Source: an uncultured bacterium (GTDB taxonomy: Bacteria > Cyanobacteriota > Vampirovibrionia > Gastranaerophilales > Gastranaerophilaceae). From it: 64,000 bases of DNA. The notes under the pieces were generated by a model. The model searched no databases and was not told the DNA's origin. It saw only the letters and a list, made by a program, of their open reading frames with translations. Below, piece after piece: positions 59,298 through 64,000 of the stretch. Within the stretch, counting starts at the first letter, position 1. Every line of letters starts with the position of its first letter. The DNA is taken from contig CAJMSH010000004.1 of NCBI GenBank assembly GCA_905216055.1, positions 62,001-126,000 on the forward strand, read 5' to 3'. The position numbers were made by a program, and so were the translations under genes.

Positions 59298-60341
59298 TTA
59301 GTTTACCACGTACTTTTCGTCTTTTTTAATTACATCTGCAGCATCCACTTTCGAAGGTTTGTGAGAGCTGTGCATTGTGTTTATAACTCCTACAATTGAT
59401 GATAAAATCGATGCTCCGATTAAAATTTTGCCGGCATGTTTTGTAATTCCGTGTCCTTCGCCTTTATAAAGATCTTTGGCACTTTTTACAAAATTCTTTC
59501 CAAATGATTGTATTGTTTTTAGAAATTCAGGGCCTTTCCAGAATTTGAAAGTCATTACATTAAAGAAATTTTCCCAAGGTTGTTGGAATGCCAAAGCAAC
59601 ACCTGTTGCTGCCCATAGATATGAAGATATATTTTTAGCAAGATTTGATTTTATTATTATTTCTTTAATTCTTGATTTTACTTCTTGATCTGAATCGTTA
59701 AGGTTTTCGCCCATGCCTAATTTTTTTGCAATTCTGTCATATCTGAAGTTTCTTGGTTCTCCCTTGCCTACATCACCATAGAGCAAATCCCAACGAGGAA
59801 ATTCAACACTTTCAAATACTTTATGGTGTTCGATACTTATAATATCTGTATCATTAATGTTATCAGGAAGTTCATAGTTAACTTTTGCATAAGGTCTTTC
59901 TATATCAATTCCTGTCATCATTTGAATAGGTTTACTGATAAGAGATTTTGATAAATTTTTTGCAAGACCGTAAAATACTACACCAAGAGCAAGTTTTTTC
60001 CCAAGAGGTTTGGCAATTGTTTGTTGGAAATGAGAATAGGAATTTGCAGGTCCTATAAATACATTCATCAACATCAAACTGCCTATTAAATATGGGACGT
60101 TGCCCATTGTTAAAAATTCATAAAAATTCGCATTTCTGCTCCCCTTAAGACCCTTTGCCGGATATACAGTAAAGGCATTTAATAATTTATCAATGCCAAT
60201 ATCTGTGCGTGTAGCAAGATTGTTTTTCAAAAGTGTGTCGTGATTATATTCAAGACCCTTTTTATGCTCATCTTTGCTCTTTGCAGAAAAATTTATGATG
60301 TTATTTTTTCTATCAGTATTATTATTTACAGGTAAAATCAT
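59298..60341 (-). CDS. Unknown membrane-associated protein with NFSA N-terminal motif
   Basis: The protein has 347 residues when started at the ATG with GGAG upstream; a frame 6 residues longer lacks a ribosome site. An Asn-rich start contains INFSAK near residue 17. Hydrophobic segments lie at about 85-105 and 125-140 and near the C-terminus. The segment FPRWDLLYGDV...RYDRIAKKLGM...SSYLWAATGVALAF parallels the middle gene of the operon. It is the first gene of the three-gene operon with GH13. The family is unrecognised. Confidence 0.65.
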   Translation of the reverse strand: MILPVNNNTDRKNNIINFSAKSKDEHKKGLEYNHDTLLKNNLATRTDIGIDKLLNAFTVYPAKGLKGSRNANFYEFLTMGNVPYLIGSLMLMNVFIGPANSYSHFQQTIAKPLGKKLALGVVFYGLAKNLSKSLISKPIQMMTGIDIERPYAKVNYELPDNINDTDIISIEHHKVFESVEFPRWDLLYGDVGKGEPRNFRYDRIAKKLGMGENLNDSDQEVKSRIKEIIIKSNLAKNISSYLWAATGVALAFQQPWENFFNVMTFKFWKGPEFLKTIQSFGKNFVKSAKDLYKGEGHGITKHAGKILIGASILSSIVGVINTMHSSHKPSKVDAADVIKKDEKYVVN

Positions 60342-60438
60342 TTTTACTCCACACATCAATGCACTTTATATAAGATGCGTAAATTTTTTTTTTTGACAGT
60401 ATAATTTAGTCAATTTTACATTTTTTAACATTCAATTT

Positions 60439-61284
60439 TTAAGAAAAAATTGCAAAAAATACGGCAGTGAAAATCCCTGCTATAAGGCAATAATAGCCAA
60501 ATATTGCAAGTGAAAATTTTGAAATAAATTTCATAAAATATTTAATACATAAATAACCGACTATTGCTGATACAACAGTTCCTGCAATTATGGCTTTCCA
60601 GTTGTAGAGCATGGCTTCATGGACATCAATTTTAATTAGCGGATAAACCATTGAAGCTCCAAGAATAATTGGAATACTTAAAAGGAATGAATATCTGGCT
60701 GCTGTAACTCTATCCAATCCGCAAAAAAGTCCTGTCGCAATTGTCCAGCCGGAGCGAGAAAAGCCTGGTAGTGCTGCCAAACCTTGAGCAAGACCGATTA
60801 GAATTGAACTTTTTAAATTTACTTCATCTTTTTTTTCTTCAATTTTTTTAGATTTGTATTCGCTGTATAAAAGCGTAAATCCTGTTATGAAAAGTAAAAT
60901 TCCGACAATTGAAGGTGCGTAAACAAGTTTTTCCGCAATTTCATTAATCGGTAAGGCAAGTATAATGGTGATAATTGTGCCTGCAATAATATATAATCCT
61001 AATTTTGCTTCTTTATCAGACCAATCTTTTGTCTTAAGAGCATGCCACATAGCTTTTAAGATTTGCATAATGTCTTTTCTGAAAAATATTATTACGGCAA
61101 TAAGTGTCCCAAGGTGTACCATTATATCGAAGAATACTTCTTCATTTGAGCTTTGTACTATTTCTATTCCTTTTAATACTTTATAAAAATTTGATGTAAA
61201 AACTAAATGAGCAGAGCTTGATATCGGTAAAAATTCGCTCAAACCTTGTACTATCCCCATTAAAATTGCCTGTATAAAGTTCAC
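60439..61284 (-). CDS. uppP: Undecaprenyl-diphosphatase
   Basis: The protein has 281 residues with about eight membrane segments. It regenerates undecaprenyl phosphate for peptidoglycan synthesis. GIVQGLSEFLPISSSAHLV (catalytic Glu and Ser region) and LPGFSRSGWTIATGL are the signatures. The GTG with AAAGG upstream is chosen; a longer TTG start would add seven residues over the ribosome site. Confidence 0.93.
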   Translation of the reverse strand: MNFIQAILMGIVQGLSEFLPISSSAHLVFTSNFYKVLKGIEIVQSSNEEVFFDIMVHLGTLIAVIIFFRKDIMQILKAMWHALKTKDWSDKEAKLGLYIIAGTIITIILALPINEIAEKLVYAPSIVGILLFITGFTLLYSEYKSKKIEEKKDEVNLKSSILIGLAQGLAALPGFSRSGWTIATGLFCGLDRVTAARYSFLLSIPIILGASMVYPLIKIDVHEAMLYNWKAIIAGTVVSAIVGYLCIKYFMKFISKFSLAIFGYYCLIAGIFTAVFFAIFS

Positions 61285-61357
61285 TTTCTCAATCCTTTCT
61301 CCCAATTATATCTGGCATTGTGTTATTTATAATTAATCTAAAAAATATGCTATTTTA

Positions 61358-61717
61358 TTATTCTTCAAAGTAGCTGCAGCAAGATGTTTGAGTTTCCCAA
61401 ACTGTTACTTTGCTTAATTGAACTACTCTTTCTTTTAATTTGTTGTAGATGAACATTGAAATCATTTCGCTTGAAGGGCTTTCGCCTTTAAATTCTGGTA
61501 ATGCGTTCAAGTCTTTATGATCAAGCATGTCTAAAACGGATTTTAATTCTTTTTTCAAAACTTTGTAATCCATTAAAATATTACTTTTATCTAAAGTGTC
61601 ACCTTTTACATAAACTTCAACCATCCAGTTGTGTCCGTGTTGGTTTTCGCATTCTCCTTCGTAGTTTAAAAGATGATGAGCTGCGGCAAAAAATGCCTGT
61701 GTTTTTATTTCAAACAT
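61358..61717 (-). CDS. queD: 6-carboxytetrahydropterin synthase
   Basis: The protein has 119 residues. It uses dihydroneopterin triphosphate in the second step of queuosine synthesis. AAAHHL and HGHNW supply the zinc His residues; the Cys in GECENQHGHNW is the catalytic one, and a Glu near VWET completes the site. It follows kdsC without a gap. Confidence 0.92.
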   Translation of the reverse strand: MFEIKTQAFFAAAHHLLNYEGECENQHGHNWMVEVYVKGDTLDKSNILMDYKVLKKELKSVLDMLDHKDLNALPEFKGESPSSEMISMFIYNKLKERVVQLSKVTVWETQTSCCSYFEE

Positions 61718-62185
61718 TTATATCCCCTTTTTTAATATGTAATCACAAAATTCTCTAACTGCACCTCGTCCGCCGTTTTTTGAAGATTTAAAGTTTGCAA
61801 TCGCTTTAACTTCATCAACTGCGTCATTTGGGCATCCTTTTAGTGCAACTTTTTCAAGAATGCAAATATCCGGAAGATCATCTCCCATATATGCAATTTC
61901 ATCAAAAGAAATATTATATTTTTGCATAATTTCTTCAAGAGTTGCAATTTTATTTTTAGAACCCTGATGGAGTTCTTTAATATTCAAATTTTTAGCACGG
62001 TAATAAACAGTTCCGTTTTCTCTCGCCGTAATTATTGCAGTTATGATACCTGCTTTATTAAGATTGACAATTCCTTGCCCGTCTTTGGCATTAAAAGTTT
62101 TGTATTCATGACCGTTTTCATCAAATGTCAGACTTCCGTCTGTTAATACTCCATCGACGTCAAAAGCTACAAGTTTAATTGTCAT
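61718..62185 (-). CDS. kdsC: 3-deoxy-D-manno-octulosonate 8-phosphate phosphatase
   Basis: The protein has 155 residues. It is a HAD-fold, cap-less phosphatase that releases KDO from KDO 8-phosphate. FDVDGVLTDG (nucleophile and acid/base Asp), ITARENG and YMGDDLPDICIL are characteristic. It lies just after kdsD, so both steps around KDO synthesis are together. It implies KDO-containing lipopolysaccharide. Confidence 0.93.
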   Translation of the reverse strand: MTIKLVAFDVDGVLTDGSLTFDENGHEYKTFNAKDGQGIVNLNKAGIITAIITARENGTVYYRAKNLNIKELHQGSKNKIATLEEIMQKYNISFDEIAYMGDDLPDICILEKVALKGCPNDAVDEVKAIANFKSSKNGGRGAVREFCDYILKKGI

Positions 62186-62186
62186 T

Positions 62187-63173
62187 TTACGCCACCCCGG
62201 CTTTCAACAAATCGTGAATATGAATAACACCTATCGGTTTGTTATTTTCATCAACAACAGCGAGTGCGGTGATTGAATATTTTTCCATAAGATTAAGAGC
62301 GCTTGCACCGTAATCTGTTTTAGAAATATGTTTAGGATTAACTGACATAACGTCTTTTGCAAGCAGAGGTCTTATATTTTGATATTTAATAAGTGTTCTT
62401 CTGATATCTCCGTCTGTTAATACACCTGTTAAAATTCCTTCAGAATTTACAATCATTGCCATACCGAGTTTCTTTTCTGAAATCAGTTGTATAACGTCAG
62501 CAAATGTGTCGTTTTCTTTTGCTATCGGAAGTTTTTCAGGTTCTGTAAGCATCAAATCTGCAACTTTATAAGTAAAGCCTTTACCTAAAGCTCCTGACGG
62601 ATGGAAAATTAAGAAATCTTGTTCCGAAAATCCTCTTTTTTCAAGTAAACATACTGCAAGAGCATCGCCCATCGCAAGGGTTGCAGTTGTACTTGCTGTT
62701 GGGGCTTTATTGAGAGGGCAAGCTTCTTTTTCAACTGAAATATCAAGAGTTACGTCTGATGAATGAGCCAGTGTAGAATCCATTTTCCCTGTCATTCCAA
62801 TCATTGTTACTCCAAATCTTTTTATTAATGGCAAAAGATTTAGTAATTCTTGAGTTTCCCCACTGTTAGAAATTGCTATGACAACATCATTTCTTGTAAT
62901 TATACCGGAATCTCCGTGGGTGCTTTCTGCAGGATGAAGAAAATATGCAGGAGTACCTGTTGATGTCAAAGTAGCTGCGATTTTTCGTCCGATAAGTCCT
63001 GATTTTCCCATTCCTGTTACAATTACTCGACCTTTGCAATTAAAAAGGATATCTATTGCTTTATCAAATTCTTCTCCTATATTATTTTTAAGTCTAAGAA
63101 TTGAATTCGCTTCTATATCGAGAACTTCTTTTGCTAAATCATTTATTTCGCGTTTATTCATAGTTATTTCCAT
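62187..63173 (-). CDS. kdsD: Arabinose-5-phosphate isomerase
   Basis: The protein has 328 residues: an SIS domain (about 30-190; TGMGKSGLIGRKIA, ESTHGDSGII and ISNSGETQELL motifs) and two CBS domains (about 210-328). It converts ribulose 5-phosphate to arabinose 5-phosphate for KDO. The gene is also called kpsF in some genomes. The start follows GGGGGAT. It heads the kdsD-kdsC-queD run. Confidence 0.93.
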   Translation of the reverse strand: MEITMNKREINDLAKEVLDIEANSILRLKNNIGEEFDKAIDILFNCKGRVIVTGMGKSGLIGRKIAATLTSTGTPAYFLHPAESTHGDSGIITRNDVVIAISNSGETQELLNLLPLIKRFGVTMIGMTGKMDSTLAHSSDVTLDISVEKEACPLNKAPTASTTATLAMGDALAVCLLEKRGFSEQDFLIFHPSGALGKGFTYKVADLMLTEPEKLPIAKENDTFADVIQLISEKKLGMAMIVNSEGILTGVLTDGDIRRTLIKYQNIRPLLAKDVMSVNPKHISKTDYGASALNLMEKYSITALAVVDENNKPIGVIHIHDLLKAGVA

Positions 63174-63280
63174 TTATTTATCCCCCAACAATTGAAATTA
63201 TATAATAAATATCCTATAAAAGTATTATTTTAGTGAAAAATATTTAATTTTTGTAAAAAAATTATCGTTTTTTTTTTAAT

Positions 63281-63544
63281 ATGAGACAAAATTATTATTT
63301 TAAATTTAAAAATTCTAAAAATCAGATTGATAAATTTAAAAAATTTGTAGAGAAGCATGATTGTTCAAATGTAACTGTTGATTTTTCTTCATTAAATATA
63401 TTTGAAGCTTTAAAATATTTAGTTTTGTTATCTGCATATCATTTTCAGAAATATCCGTCGGGGAAATTAAAATGTTCGGGCTTAAACAGTGATATAAGCC
63501 TGTTTACAGATGATTTGTTAATGAAAAATTTAGAATTTGTGTAA
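63281..63544 (+). CDS. Small unknown protein
   Basis: The protein has 87 residues, basic, with a central segment VTVDFSSLNIFEALKYLVLLSAYHF that could form a strand-helix unit. No recognised domain, signal peptide or clear membrane segment. No good ribosome site is visible. It may be coupled to the following truncated gene. Confidence 0.5.
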   Translation: MRQNYYFKFKNSKNQIDKFKKFVEKHDCSNVTVDFSSLNIFEALKYLVLLSAYHFQKYPSGKLKCSGLNSDISLFTDDLLMKNLEFV

Positions 63545-63583
63545 ATTAGCGCAAAAAATTTTTTTCAGGAGTTTTGTATAGGC

Positions 63584-64000
63584 ATGGCTAAGATAGATGC
63601 GATAAATCAAAAAATAATTGCACAATCTGTTCAAACTAAAACTAATCAAGCAGATGTGCCTAAAAATATAGAGGAAACAGAGAAAAAAGAGAGTGTCTCT
63701 GATAAAAGTAAAAACTACAAAGTTGCGGCTGCTGCTGTTGCAAGTATTGCTATTGCCGGAATTTTGATAGCAAATAGAAACAGAATCGGAAATTTATTTA
63801 AAGGGGCAGGACGTAATAGTGAAAAAGCTTCATCAATTGCAGATGATACTTCAAAAGCGATTGGAAAAGAAAACAAGCTACCTAAAGTAGATACACCACA
63901 GCCTGATACTCCTGTTCCAAAAACAGAGGGTAAACCTCAAACTCAGAATGTAGAAACTCCTGCTCAAAAAGCAGAAGAGCCTGCAAAAACACCTGAGGAA
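63584..64000 (+). CDS. Unknown single-pass membrane protein, truncated by the window end
   Basis: The frame begins MAKIDAINQKIIAQ and is still open at the last base, giving at least 139 residues. A polar start is followed by a membrane segment (AAAAVASIAIAGILIANRN, about residues 47-65) and a long Pro/Glu/Thr/Lys-rich tail. AGGAG lies 12 bases upstream. No family is recognised, and the missing C-terminus may hold the functional domain. Confidence 0.6.
   Translation, partial: MAKIDAINQKIIAQSVQTKTNQADVPKNIEETEKKESVSDKSKNYKVAAAAVASIAIAGILIANRNRIGNLFKGAGRNSEKASSIADDTSKAIGKENKLPKVDTPQPDTPVPKTEGKPQTQNVETPAQKAEEPAKTPEE

Overview
The window is an AT-rich, densely coding bacterial chromosome segment using the standard code. 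The cell envelope is Gram-negative: KDO synthesis (kdsC, kdsD), an MsbA-type exporter, an RND pump with its TolC-like channel, and peptidoglycan genes (murC, murB, ddl, ftsQ, murT, uppP). The prepilins with the FTLAEVL..LGIIGVVAA signature, the YtxH/DUF948 small membrane proteins, the SulP transporter and several unrecognised families look like the non-photosynthetic cyanobacterial relatives (Vampirovibrionia/Melainabacteria, Gastranaerophilales-like). This placement is an inference from protein style; no rRNA is present. I saw no tRNA, rRNA, insertion sequence, prophage or CRISPR array.

Layout. 1-2.7 kb: the tail of a DUF2993-like gene, a GerMN protein, a HicB-like protein, a regulator made of four GntR-type winged helices, and a ribbon-helix-helix protein. 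2.9-6.5 kb: the pyrH-frr-cdsA-rnc-rpe operon. 6.5-10.4 kb: small unknown proteins, a MarR-like regulator and an MsbA-like ABC exporter. 10.4-16.6 kb: a tripartite RND efflux operon (adaptor, pump, TolC). 16.6-19.6 kb: a secreted ankyrin protein, a SulP transporter and an orphan NarL-type response regulator. 19.9-22.3 kb: nadB-nadC. 22.5-25.1 kb: two unknown membrane-associated proteins and a prepilin gene interrupted at a G10 tract. 25.2-28.1 kb: a HEAT-repeat/queC/DUF366/SPOR operon. 28.1-33.4 kb: surE, a candidate small RNA, sdaAB-sdaAA, coaX and rex. 33.1-40.8 kb: pdxJ, murT, a YtxH/DUF948 cluster, rluD, lspA and a second prepilin with a C9 tract. 41-50.8 kb: leuS, murC-murB-ddl-ftsQ, nadE, a metallo-hydrolase, and rpmI-rplT with an attenuator-like leader. 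50.9-64 kb: yajQ, a prepilin/YadA-head/S74-chaperone chimera, panD, an operon of two novel proteins plus a GH13 glycosidase, uppP, queD, kdsC, kdsD and a truncated final gene.

How the genes fit together. NAD synthesis is represented by nadB, nadC and nadE; in NadE the glutaminase domain appears to have lost its catalytic triad. Queuosine precursor synthesis is split between queC and queD. Three prepilin-type genes lie in the window. Two carry long homopolymer tracts between the translation start and the prepilin leader, which suggests phase-variable surface proteins. The third carries a YadA-like beta-roll and an autocleaving endosialidase-type chaperone, apparently a pilin-anchored trimeric fibre or adhesin driven by a perfect consensus promoter. 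These three genes, the four-winged-helix regulator, and the GH13 operon with its two paralogous partner proteins are the most likely places for undescribed biology.
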